This document shows positions 42,494-50,063 of a stretch of 64,000 nt of DNA, piece after piece. The first letter of the stretch is position 1. Every line of letters begins with the position of its first letter. The position numbers and the translations under genes were made by a program. The notes beneath the pieces are model-generated. The model saw nothing but the letters and a program-made list of their open reading frames with translations. It ran no database searches and was not told where the DNA came from. Source of the DNA: Bdellovibrionales bacterium GWA2_49_15 (GTDB lineage: Bacteria; Bdellovibrionota; Bacteriovoracia; Bacteriovoracales; Bacteriovoracaceae); the NCBI GenBank assembly GCA_001769855.1, contig MEPP01000023.1:11978-75977 (forward strand), in the 5' to 3' direction.

Positions 42494-42570
42494 TGGTAGG
42501 CCCACAAGGACTTGAACCTTGGACCACCCGGTTATGAGCCGGGAGCTCTAACCAACTGAGCTATAGGCCC
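42494..42570 (-). tRNA. tRNA with CAU anticodon (Met or lysidine-type Ile2)
   Basis: A full cloverleaf of 77 bases with encoded CCA. The acceptor is GGGCCTA with TGGGCCT (G-U at the end and one inside), the D-arm AGCTC..GAGCT, the anticodon stem CCCGG/CCGGG with loop CTCATAA, and the T-arm CAAGG/CCTTG with TTCAAGT. The CAU anticodon can be elongator Met or, after lysidine change, Ile for AUA; the GGCTCATAACCG context resembles known Ile2 tRNAs. It is not an initiator type, since it lacks the C1-A72 mismatch. Confidence 0.95.
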
Positions 42571-42594
42571 ATATTGAAAATCGCTTAACGCGCT

Positions 42595-42623
42595 TTTATA
42601 ACTTTACAAAGAAAATTTTGCAA
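42595..42623 (-). promoter_or_regulatory. Promoter of the tRNA gene
   Basis: On the minus strand TTGCAA (42623-42618), a 17-base spacer, then TATAAA (42600-42595). Transcription would start near 42588, about 18 bases before the mature 5' end. Confidence 0.7.
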
Positions 42624-42673
42624 TCAAAAATCAATTCATTGCAGCACGTAAGGCCAAAAAAACGAGGAATACC

Positions 42674-43507
42674 ATGTCCGCGGTCCCTTTTACCAAATAC
42701 GAGAGCACTGGAAATGATTTTATTGTCATCGACAACAGAAAAGGCATAATCAGTCAGGCGCTGCAAAGCAATCGAGCATTGTGGGCACGGGCCTGTCACC
42801 GGCGCTATGGCATCGGCGCAGATGGGGTTTTATTTTTACACAAAAAACCCAAATTTAATTTTGAGATGATCTATCTGAACGCCGACGGGGCCCAGGTGGA
42901 AATGTGCGGTAATGGCGCGCGCGCGCTGGCCCATTTTGCCGCGAGTTTGAAGCTTAACCGAGGCAAAAACTCCATGCAATTTTTCTCTTCCGGAGTTGAA
43001 TACCAGGTCAAATTGAATCAAGGCCCAAAAAAAACTTGGCCCTCAATCGCCTTTCCACGACCTAATTCCGTGGATGCGATTAGTCTCAAGTCATTTGGTT
43101 ATTCTGGCCCTCATCTTTATTTAAATACCGGGGTACCCCATACGGTATTTGTCTTGGCAACTTTGGCGGAGCTCAAAAATTTAGACATCGTAAAGGCCGC
43201 TTTGCCAATTCGTCACTCGATGCTCTTTCCTCGTGGTACGAACGTCAACTTCATGGCGATAGAAGGCCCTAAAATTCATCTTCGTACATTTGAGCGCGGA
43301 GTGGAAGATGAAACATATTCCTGCGGTACTGGTGCTGTCGCTGCCGCATGCTTCTATCGTATGCTTTTGGCGACCGTTTCGCGTGTTACTCTTATGACGA
43401 AAGGTGGACCACTTTTGGTGACTTTCTCGCGTGAAATTCCTTGGCTTTCAGGGCCAACTCGGGCCGTCTTTAAGGGCATGCTTTCCTTAACTCAACTTTC
43501 AGAATAA
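42674..43507 (+). CDS. dapF: Diaminopimelate epimerase
   Basis: DapF converts LL- to meso-diaminopimelate for lysine and peptidoglycan synthesis. The 277 residues show TKYESTGNDFIVIDN (7-21), RRYGIGADGVLF, MCGNGARALAHFA (first catalytic Cys) and ERGVEDETYSCGTGAVAAA (second catalytic Cys). Both cysteines are present, so it should be active. GAGGA lies upstream of the ATG. It heads a compact operon with a small exported protein, a LOG-family hydrolase and a gamma-carbonic-anhydrase-like protein (gaps 10, 3 and 12 bases). Confidence 0.96.
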   Translation: MSAVPFTKYESTGNDFIVIDNRKGIISQALQSNRALWARACHRRYGIGADGVLFLHKKPKFNFEMIYLNADGAQVEMCGNGARALAHFAASLKLNRGKNSMQFFSSGVEYQVKLNQGPKKTWPSIAFPRPNSVDAISLKSFGYSGPHLYLNTGVPHTVFVLATLAELKNLDIVKAALPIRHSMLFPRGTNVNFMAIEGPKIHLRTFERGVEDETYSCGTGAVAAACFYRMLLATVSRVTLMTKGGPLLVTFSREIPWLSGPTRAVFKGMLSLTQLSE

Positions 43508-43517
43508 ACTAAACGTC

Positions 43518-43931
43518 ATGAAACTTTTCTCATTGCTCTCTCTCATCGCTTGTTGCCTGCCCAACATTCTGCTGGCGGGCATCCAACTCGATATCTCTGT
43601 CATCAGCAAGCGCGGAATTGATGAGAAGTTGGTGCTGGTGAGTGAAGTTCACTCCAGTGAAATTTTAATTTCAGATGAGTGGGCGCGGATAGATATGATC
43701 GATGGCCCGACGCTCTTTGTCCGCGTCAATCATGAAGCCAGTTCCTTAATATACGGACCGTCCGACCTGCTGAAAATTGAAGGTCTATACTCGCTGAGAA
43801 ATGGCGTTGCTCGCCAGCGCATTTCACCCACCGACATTGTGGTTAAATTGGGCGAAGAACGACAGGTCGTGATCAAACCTACCACCGATCAGCAGCTGGA
43901 AATTATCTTTGCCCCCAAAATGGTTCCCTAA
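43518..43931 (+). CDS. Small exported protein of unknown function
   Basis: A 137-residue protein with a signal peptide (MKLFSLLSLIACCLPNILLA), followed by a beta-rich mature part (LDISVISKRGIDEKLVLVSEV, LFVRVNHEASS) with no recognised domain. It lies between dapF and the LOG gene with gaps of 10 and 3 bases and so belongs to that operon. Confidence 0.75.
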   Translation: MKLFSLLSLIACCLPNILLAGIQLDISVISKRGIDEKLVLVSEVHSSEILISDEWARIDMIDGPTLFVRVNHEASSLIYGPSDLLKIEGLYSLRNGVARQRISPTDIVVKLGEERQVVIKPTTDQQLEIIFAPKMVP

Positions 43932-43934
43932 CTT

Positions 43935-44504
43935 ATGAATAAATCTTCCCATTATCTATGTGTGTTTTGTGGCTCCTCAGTCGGGCAGCATCCTCGTTTT
44001 CGGCAAGTGGCCGAAGAGCTTGGCAGCAAGCTGGCAAAAAAGAATCTTGGTCTTGTCTACGGCGGTGCCGGCATAGGCCTGATGGGTGCCGTGGCCGACG
44101 CAGTCCTTGAGCATGGGGGTGAGGCAATCGGCGTGATGCCCCAGGCGTTGGTCAATCTTGAGGTGGCGCACGAGAACTTATCCCAATTTTTTATCGTCAA
44201 GAGCATGCATGAGCGCAAGCAGAAACTCTATGATTTGTCCCACGCGTTTGTGGCCTTGCCCGGAGGCCCGGGAACAATGGATGAATGGTTTGAGATCTTG
44301 ACCTGGGCCCAGCTGCGCCATCATAACAAACCCATTTATATTTTAAATGTTGAAATAGATGGTGCCGGATATTTTGCCCCCCTGATCGCCCAGTTGGAAA
44401 ATATCGTCAAATACGGTTTTATGCGTGCCGAACATGCCAAACTTTTTTCTGTCGTGACCTCGGTGGACCAGCTTTTAGAGGCCATGATTCACTTGCAAAA
44501 ATAA
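43935..44504 (+). CDS. LOG-family (TIGR00730) nucleoside-5'-monophosphate phosphoribohydrolase-like protein
   Basis: A 189-residue cytoplasmic protein of the LOG family. It shows CVFCGSSVG, GLVYGGAGIGLMGAVADA, SMHERKQKLYDLSHAFVALPGGPGTMDEWFE with the PGGxGTxxE motif, and WAQL. Family members release the base from cytokinin-type or other nucleoside monophosphates; the bacterial role is often unknown. It is third in the dapF operon. Confidence 0.9.
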   Translation: MNKSSHYLCVFCGSSVGQHPRFRQVAEELGSKLAKKNLGLVYGGAGIGLMGAVADAVLEHGGEAIGVMPQALVNLEVAHENLSQFFIVKSMHERKQKLYDLSHAFVALPGGPGTMDEWFEILTWAQLRHHNKPIYILNVEIDGAGYFAPLIAQLENIVKYGFMRAEHAKLFSVVTSVDQLLEAMIHLQK

Positions 44505-44516
44505 AAGGAAGATGCC

Positions 44517-45044
44517 GTGCCCTTGTATCAATTTGAAAAGATCAACCCTTCTATTCCTGCCTCCTGCTTTGTCGCACCTGGCGCCCATATCATCGGAAAA
44601 GTTTTTCTGGGCGAAAATGTCAATGTTTGGTTTAACTGTATTTTGCGAGGTGATGAAAACGAAATTCACATAGGTGAGAATACCAATGTGCAAGATCTCT
44701 CCATGCTTCACAATACGAAATGGAATGCCCTACTCATTGGAAAAAATGTGACCATAGGACATCATGTGGTCCTGCACGGTTGTACGGTTCAAGATCATTG
44801 TCTGATTGGGATGGGCGCGATTGTCCTCGATGGTGCTGTCATTGGTGAGGGAAGTGTTGTGGCGGCCGGTTCCGTTGTCCCCCCTGGCAAGACCTATCCC
44901 CCGAAATCACTCATTATGGGTTCACCTGCTAAATTTCTGCGGGAGCTTACGGCTGATGAGATTGCTAAATACAACAACCACTATAAAGGCTATCTGATAA
45001 ACAAGGATCAATATCGTGATCCGGATATTTATCGCCCTCTCTAA
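44517..45044 (+). CDS. Gamma-carbonic-anhydrase-like hexapeptide-repeat protein
   Basis: A 175-residue left-handed beta-helix protein. It has the gamma-CA pattern VWFNCILRGDENEIHIGENTNVQDLSMLHN (Arg-Asp and His ligands), TIGHHVVLHGCTVQDH and IGMGAIVLDGAVIGEGSVVAAGSVVPPGK. The zinc-like His set is present, so carbonic anhydrase or an acyl/acetyl role is possible. The start is GTG 44517 with AAGGAAG upstream. It is the last gene of the dapF operon and converges on the DUF1499-like gene with a shared CTAA stop. Confidence 0.88.
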   Translation: MPLYQFEKINPSIPASCFVAPGAHIIGKVFLGENVNVWFNCILRGDENEIHIGENTNVQDLSMLHNTKWNALLIGKNVTIGHHVVLHGCTVQDHCLIGMGAIVLDGAVIGEGSVVAAGSVVPPGKTYPPKSLIMGSPAKFLRELTADEIAKYNNHYKGYLINKDQYRDPDIYRPL

Positions 45045-45499
45045 TTGAAATCGTTCTGAAAATATTTAAATCGCATGTCCTCAATCAAGTGATGAATACG
45101 TCCGAAGTCGGGAAGCTTGGAGCGCGACTCTATCCGAACATGGATCTCCTGGCGTTCAGGCATGATTAAAAATTCAGCATCGTCGTAAATATCGAGAACA
45201 TAAAGTGACGTTTTATATTCGGCCGTAATGTAAGTGGGATTGAGTTGTATAATTCTGGCCTTGGGATTCTTTAAGATAATTTTATTGAGTTTTTCGTGGG
45301 CAACATTGGCCGGCTCTGTATACTTGATCGGTTCCACATACCATTTATCCAGGGAACTATTAAAGCTTGATTTACACGTGTAACTTTTGTCATCACAGGG
45401 AAATAGGGAGGCGTGAAAAAATCCCTTATGATGGGCCTTCTCATCATTGCAGCCACTTAATGTGAGCAAGAGACAGAAATAAACAAAGAGTTTTTTCAT
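45041..45499 (-). CDS. DUF1499-like lipoprotein
   Basis: A 152-residue predicted lipoprotein. The signal MKKLFVYFCLLLTLSGC ends in a classic lipobox. The mature part follows the DUF1499 pattern: a KLNKIIL helix, PTYITAEYKTSLYVLDIYDDAEFLI, then VRIESRSKLPDFGRIHHLIEDMR. The role is unknown. The ATG at 45499 has AGGA 6 bases upstream; a TTG two codons earlier is less likely. The stop overlaps the convergent gamma-CA gene. Confidence 0.82.
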   Translation of the reverse strand: MKKLFVYFCLLLTLSGCNDEKAHHKGFFHASLFPCDDKSYTCKSSFNSSLDKWYVEPIKYTEPANVAHEKLNKIILKNPKARIIQLNPTYITAEYKTSLYVLDIYDDAEFLIMPERQEIHVRIESRSKLPDFGRIHHLIEDMRFKYFQNDFN

Positions 45500-45653
45500 C
45501 GGCAATCCTATTGTTCGAAGACGTTGAACTTATTTTCATCCATAAAGTTGAACATTTCAAATTTTTCCGAACCATCACATAGGCGACATAAATGATCGGT
45601 TGGAAAAGACCTTAAATATGCCAAAAAAAGATGCCGATTAGACGAAGACTGGT

Positions 45654-46556
45654 ATGAATAAAGGCCTTAGAATTAATCTATTCTTCGTATTGTTAGTCCT
45701 GTGCCTCTCCGTGCAGGGCCAAGAGGATTTTGTGGTCGACTCAGCTAACTCACGTACCGTCCCTAAGTATCTTGGCAAAATTAAATTAAAAAAAGGTGAG
45801 GTCTTTCGCGTGGATGAAGAGGGTAACCGCCAGGCGCTTGAAGGCGGTGGTAAAGTCTTGACCGGTGATACGATCGAAACCGGGGCGCTGTCTTTTGTGA
45901 GCGTGGAAATTATTGATGATAGCCTCATTTCCTTGGGCCCAAACTCGCAGTTTCAATTTGAAGAATCGGTTTTTAAAGAGAAAAAAGATCGCAAGATGAT
46001 TTATCGTTTTGTGAAAGGGCAGATGCGCGCCCAGATTCCCATTAAGGCCAGACCGGGTGATCTTCAGTTTCGTTCCAAAAGCACCACCCTGGGAATCGAA
46101 GGCACGATTTTCTTGGCCAACTCCTTCGCCAATCCTGATGGTGCTGATGTTTTTGAGTGCGCCGTTTTAGAAGGCAAAGTCGCCGCCAAGTCAGTAGGAA
46201 TTGCCACCGTCCAGACTGTTTTACCGGGGCAGCACTTCGTCTATATGAAAAAAGGTGAGACGATTGATCAAGGCATGAAGATATTACCAGAGGATGTTTC
46301 GCAGGAAATGATTTCCCGTGAAGCCGATGTCAGCCGAGACCTGCTACCTCTGCTGGATCAGTATGCACTTACTTATGTCAATGAAACTTCAGGTCGGATT
46401 CCTGCCTCCGTCAACGGAGCGCAAGCGCCAATCAATGCAGGGCCTCTGGGAACTAAGCAAATTCCCAAGCAGACTTGGCGTGATTCTCTCAAAGGACTCA
46501 ACGATATTTTAGATGATTATAACTCTATCGATGATGGAATGCCTGTCAGGCATTAA
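45654..46556 (+). CDS. Secreted FecR-domain protein
   Basis: A 300-residue exported protein (signal ending SVQGQ). The FecR-like core runs about 35-175: YLGKIKLKKGEVFRVDEEG, VLTGDTIETGALSFVSVEIIDDSLISLGPNSQFQF, IYRFVKGQMRAQIP and KSTTLGIEGTIF. The C-terminal tail is helical and polar. It resembles the 34294-35397 protein in plan. It is 10 bases upstream of the lytic transglycosylase gene and may be co-transcribed with it, so it could act on the cell wall. The ribosome site is weak. Confidence 0.8.
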   Translation: MNKGLRINLFFVLLVLCLSVQGQEDFVVDSANSRTVPKYLGKIKLKKGEVFRVDEEGNRQALEGGGKVLTGDTIETGALSFVSVEIIDDSLISLGPNSQFQFEESVFKEKKDRKMIYRFVKGQMRAQIPIKARPGDLQFRSKSTTLGIEGTIFLANSFANPDGADVFECAVLEGKVAAKSVGIATVQTVLPGQHFVYMKKGETIDQGMKILPEDVSQEMISREADVSRDLLPLLDQYALTYVNETSGRIPASVNGAQAPINAGPLGTKQIPKQTWRDSLKGLNDILDDYNSIDDGMPVRH

Positions 46557-46566
46557 AATAAACAAC

Positions 46567-48582
46567 ATGCGTAACCTGATCAAGTTTTTTTTACTCGTGA
46601 CAATACAAAGCTGTGTCGTTGTAAGTGTTTTTTCCCAAGAAAAAGTGTCGTGGCTGACCCCTAAGACCCAGGATTTTCGTAAGCGGATTGATTTTTGGAA
46701 ACGCATCTATTCTGAAATTCCTTCCTCAGAAGGGATACTTCATGACCCCAACGATCTGTCTGTGGTGTATGAAAGGATAAATATCGAAGGAATGACTCAT
46801 CGACAGATACAAAAAAAAATGCGCGAGCGAAAAGAATATATTCGTCGCGTGTTAAACCAATTCGCAAAAACCGGGCGCGAAGGAATGAGCGATGAAGATT
46901 TTCAGCTCGTGCAAGGGATCGCCAATCGTTCCGCCGGTGAACTGCAGGCCATGGGCCAGGAAGTTCGTTGGCAACAAGGCCTCTCCGACAGGTTTAAAGA
47001 GGGAGTTCAACGTTCATATCTGTATCTAGATAAGATTCGCGAGATCTTCAAAGAGGAAGATGTACCCACAGAATTGGCCTTTCTTCCCCACGTAGAAAGC
47101 TCCTTCAATTATCGCGCCTATTCCAAGGTCGGTGCTGCTGGAATTTGGCAGTTCATGCGCTCAACCGCCCGCTTGTTTGGCTTGAAGGCAAACTACATCT
47201 TGGATGAACGTCTCGATCCCATTAAGGCCGCCCGTTCAGCCGCCCGCCTCCTGCGAAATGATTATGTTCGGACCGGGAGCTGGCCTCTGGCGATTACCTC
47301 ATACAACCATGGAGTTCATGGCATCGTAAGGGCCGTCAACAATATGGGCAATGATGATATCGAGGATATGGTAAAAAACTACAACGGCCGGCGTTTTGGG
47401 TTTGCTTCCCAAAATTTCTTTGCCTGTTTTATCGCTGCGTACGAGTTGGCTTCAGAACCTAATAAATATTTTGGGGATTTTGAAAAGGCTGCCCCGATCC
47501 AATTTTTTGAGATTAATCTGCAAAAATCATTGCGCATCAAAACCATTCTGGACCTGCTCAAGCTCGATGAGGAAACATTCCTATACTACAATCGCGCCAT
47601 TCGTCCCATGGCCTCGCGTTACAATTACAATATTCCCGCCAACTATCAGCTCAAATTGCCGATGGAACTTTATCAGGGGCGAAATGAATTTCTGTCCCGT
47701 TTGGAAATTAAGTCTGAGGAGAGTCCGCAAATTTCGACTGACAGCTTTCATATTGTAGACCATGGCGACAGTCTTTTTACCATCTCACGTTTTTATCATA
47801 TTCCCATCGATCGCCTGATTGAAGCTAATGGGCTTCTCAATCCTTCATCCATCCACAGAGGGCAGAAAATTCTTCTTCCAACTCATGAGGGGATTCTCGC
47901 CAAGGCGGCCAAGAAGGTGCAGCCAGTTGCTCGGGTGAATGTCGTTGTCCCTCGTGAAGTGGTCACCGAGGTTGTCAGTGAAGAAGTGGCAACTATTTTC
48001 CCCCAAACTTTCGATTTCTACCAACCACTTCCGCCTCTGCCGGCCTTTCTGGATTTAGATCTCATCCTGGAAGAGAACGTGGAGCGCACGCAGCTTGTGA
48101 TGCTCGCGCAGAATGATGTGGAAGTGCTACCCGATGACATTACGAAGAACTACGATTTCGATCTGGTCAAAATTTCCCATAATGTTTATCAGATCACAAT
48201 TGAGATTGATGAGACCCTGGGCCATTACGCTGATTGGATGGGCGGTGGTTTGAGCAAGATTCGTGCCCTCAACGGTCGCAAGGTCATACGCGGTCTCACA
48301 TTTGGGCAAAAAATCGAACTCCCGATAACCGACGAGATGGTGGGAGATTTTAATGCAAAACGTTTTCAATATCATCAGTCCATCGAGGAGGACTTCTATC
48401 AGAATTATACAGTCTCCGGTGTTCAGACGTACAAGGTTGCCAGTGGTAATTCGATAGAGTCAATTTCTCGAGAACAAGAAATTCCCTTATGGTTGATCCG
48501 AAAATACAGGCCTGACAAGCAAGATCTAAATCTGTTTAAAGGGCAAGAGATCGAATTGCCGCTTATTCAGCCGAAAGGTTGA
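46567..48582 (+). CDS. MltD-like membrane-bound lytic transglycosylase with LysM domains
   Basis: A 671-residue peptidoglycan-cleaving enzyme. It starts at ATG 46567, 10 bases after the FecR-type gene. An N-terminal signal (MRNLIKFFLLVTIQSC...SVFSQ) is followed by a helical region and an SLT domain with AFLPHVESSFNYRAYSKVGAAGIWQFM (catalytic Glu in HVES) and ITSYNHG. Three LysM-like modules follow: FHIVDHGDSLFTISRFYHI, then a weaker one near residue 530, then VQTYKVASGNSIESISREQ. It cuts glycan strands to anhydro-muropeptides. A longer ATG frame at 46513 overlaps the previous gene. Its end overlaps the convergent receiver gene by 20 bases. Confidence 0.88.
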   Translation: MRNLIKFFLLVTIQSCVVVSVFSQEKVSWLTPKTQDFRKRIDFWKRIYSEIPSSEGILHDPNDLSVVYERINIEGMTHRQIQKKMRERKEYIRRVLNQFAKTGREGMSDEDFQLVQGIANRSAGELQAMGQEVRWQQGLSDRFKEGVQRSYLYLDKIREIFKEEDVPTELAFLPHVESSFNYRAYSKVGAAGIWQFMRSTARLFGLKANYILDERLDPIKAARSAARLLRNDYVRTGSWPLAITSYNHGVHGIVRAVNNMGNDDIEDMVKNYNGRRFGFASQNFFACFIAAYELASEPNKYFGDFEKAAPIQFFEINLQKSLRIKTILDLLKLDEETFLYYNRAIRPMASRYNYNIPANYQLKLPMELYQGRNEFLSRLEIKSEESPQISTDSFHIVDHGDSLFTISRFYHIPIDRLIEANGLLNPSSIHRGQKILLPTHEGILAKAAKKVQPVARVNVVVPREVVTEVVSEEVATIFPQTFDFYQPLPPLPAFLDLDLILEENVERTQLVMLAQNDVEVLPDDITKNYDFDLVKISHNVYQITIEIDETLGHYADWMGGGLSKIRALNGRKVIRGLTFGQKIELPITDEMVGDFNAKRFQYHQSIEEDFYQNYTVSGVQTYKVASGNSIESISREQEIPLWLIRKYRPDKQDLNLFKGQEIELPLIQPKG

Positions 48583-48961
48583 GAGCAGCTTCAACTGTTC
48601 TGATAACAGCTGGGATATCAAAAGGCTTGGCCAGGGCCGAGACGGCACCAAAACTCGTCGCAGCCTCCAGCAGAACCTGTTTTACGATACCGTCTCCTTC
48701 ACCTCCGCCAGTGAATACGATAACGGGAATTTTCTTATTGAGTGCCCGAATCCGTCGAGTGAGATCAATGCCATTCATTTTAGGAAGTAATATGTCCGTC
48801 ATCACGAGATTCGGCATCTTTTCCTGAGTGAATAGTAGCCCTTCCTCGGCCGTTCCTACATGGAAGCATTGGCATTCATGGCCGAAGTGATCTTCCAGAA
48901 TTTCTGTAAGGGCTTCGCGAATAGACATCTCATCATCAATAATCAGTATGGTGTATTTCAT
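48563..48961 (-). CDS. CheY-like response-regulator receiver
   Basis: A 132-residue single receiver domain. IIDDEMS (acidic pair), MTDILLPKMNG with the phospho-accepting Asp (about 56), IVFTGGGEGDG (Thr) and ALAKPFD (Lys) are all present, so it can be phosphorylated. It has no output domain, so it acts by protein contact, such as on a motor or kinase. No histidine kinase is adjacent. It converges on the MltD-like gene with a 20-base overlap. Confidence 0.93.
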   Translation of the reverse strand: MKYTILIIDDEMSIREALTEILEDHFGHECQCFHVGTAEEGLLFTQEKMPNLVMTDILLPKMNGIDLTRRIRALNKKIPVIVFTGGGEGDGIVKQVLLEAATSFGAVSALAKPFDIPAVIRTVEAALNLSAE

Positions 48962-49136
48962 ATGGCAAAATTATAGCAAACAGCAGGAAGAGATCAAAGG
49001 TTAACACCTGAAAAGCACGAGAAAGAATCCTTACGCGCGGCGGGCCATAAATTGAAAATAATTTGATTAAGTCCGTCAAATATGATTTAAGCACCTCAGC
49101 ATTTTTTCCCGCACGCTTTATTTAGGAGAGTCACCT

Positions 49137-50063
49137 ATGAAACTGGCTTATTCATTATTGATGATGGTTGCAGCTGCTCTTATCGTCTTCCCTGTTGCGA
49201 AGGCAGATGAGCTGACTATTCTCTCTGTATGGCAGTCCGAAAGTGCCCCAGAAGGACTTGAAAATATGGTGGTTGTACGCGACCAGGCCAATGAGTATGC
49301 GGGTGACCATTTAGTTTTTTTTGGTAAAAAAAGCGGTGCGCTAAAAGTTCGCCACTTCCATCTCCCTATGCTCAATCTCTATCTCAATACAAATTCTCGT
49401 TTTGAAGCCTTTGACGAGTATCAATTTATTCAAGGCGTTGTATTGCGCGCCCAGAAATATATGAAACTAAAATTCTTCAAAGAAAATGATGTCGTGGAGT
49501 ACGAGGCTGATTATTGCCGTAACTCCACCAAAGAATTGGGTGAGTATGCCGAGAGGGCCCTCGACGTTCTCAAGCTGAGAATAAGTGAGTTGGAACATCT
49601 CCAGGCCTATTCAACGATGTCCCAGTTCAAACGAGCTCTCTTTCGTCTCAAAGATAAAATGGGAATGGTGTTGCAGGACGATACTAATTATGGACTACCT
49701 ATCCACGCTCTTCAGAGTGAGCAGGAGTGGAGCTACTGGATGCCCTTTGAAAAATATCGAAAAACGTACATTAACGACAACGGCTCGGACATTTTATCAC
49801 AAGATTTTCGACAGGCCTCCGTGTGGACGAACGAGCGCGATATTCCGAGAAAAGGGAAAGGGGTTTATTCCTTTTACCGCGAGGGCTCCAGGACCTTCAC
49901 GCGGCAAATTTATAAAGAAGGAGCATCACGCTTCGTTAACTATGAAGTGGTCAATGTCCGCTTTATTAAGTGCAAAGAGCAGTACGAGAAAGTCCAGGAA
50001 TGGATTTGGGTGCTGACTGACGGCTCAGTTTTCAGCTACGCACCTGCCATCGATTGTGACTAG
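49137..50063 (+). CDS. Exported protein of unknown function
   Basis: A 308-residue protein with a clear signal (MKLAYSLLMMVAAALIVFPVAKA). The mature part has mixed alpha/beta content with Cys residues near the middle and end, including a final CD. No known domain seen. AGGAG lies before the ATG. It is monocistronic. Its stop shares CTAG with the convergent helicase gene. Confidence 0.78.
   Translation: MKLAYSLLMMVAAALIVFPVAKADELTILSVWQSESAPEGLENMVVVRDQANEYAGDHLVFFGKKSGALKVRHFHLPMLNLYLNTNSRFEAFDEYQFIQGVVLRAQKYMKLKFFKENDVVEYEADYCRNSTKELGEYAERALDVLKLRISELEHLQAYSTMSQFKRALFRLKDKMGMVLQDDTNYGLPIHALQSEQEWSYWMPFEKYRKTYINDNGSDILSQDFRQASVWTNERDIPRKGKGVYSFYREGSRTFTRQIYKEGASRFVNYEVVNVRFIKCKEQYEKVQEWIWVLTDGSVFSYAPAIDCD

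Noticed and set aside
42494-42570. Initiator tRNA-fMet
   Set aside because: There is no C1-A72 mismatch and no three G-C pairs next to the anticodon loop typical of initiators.
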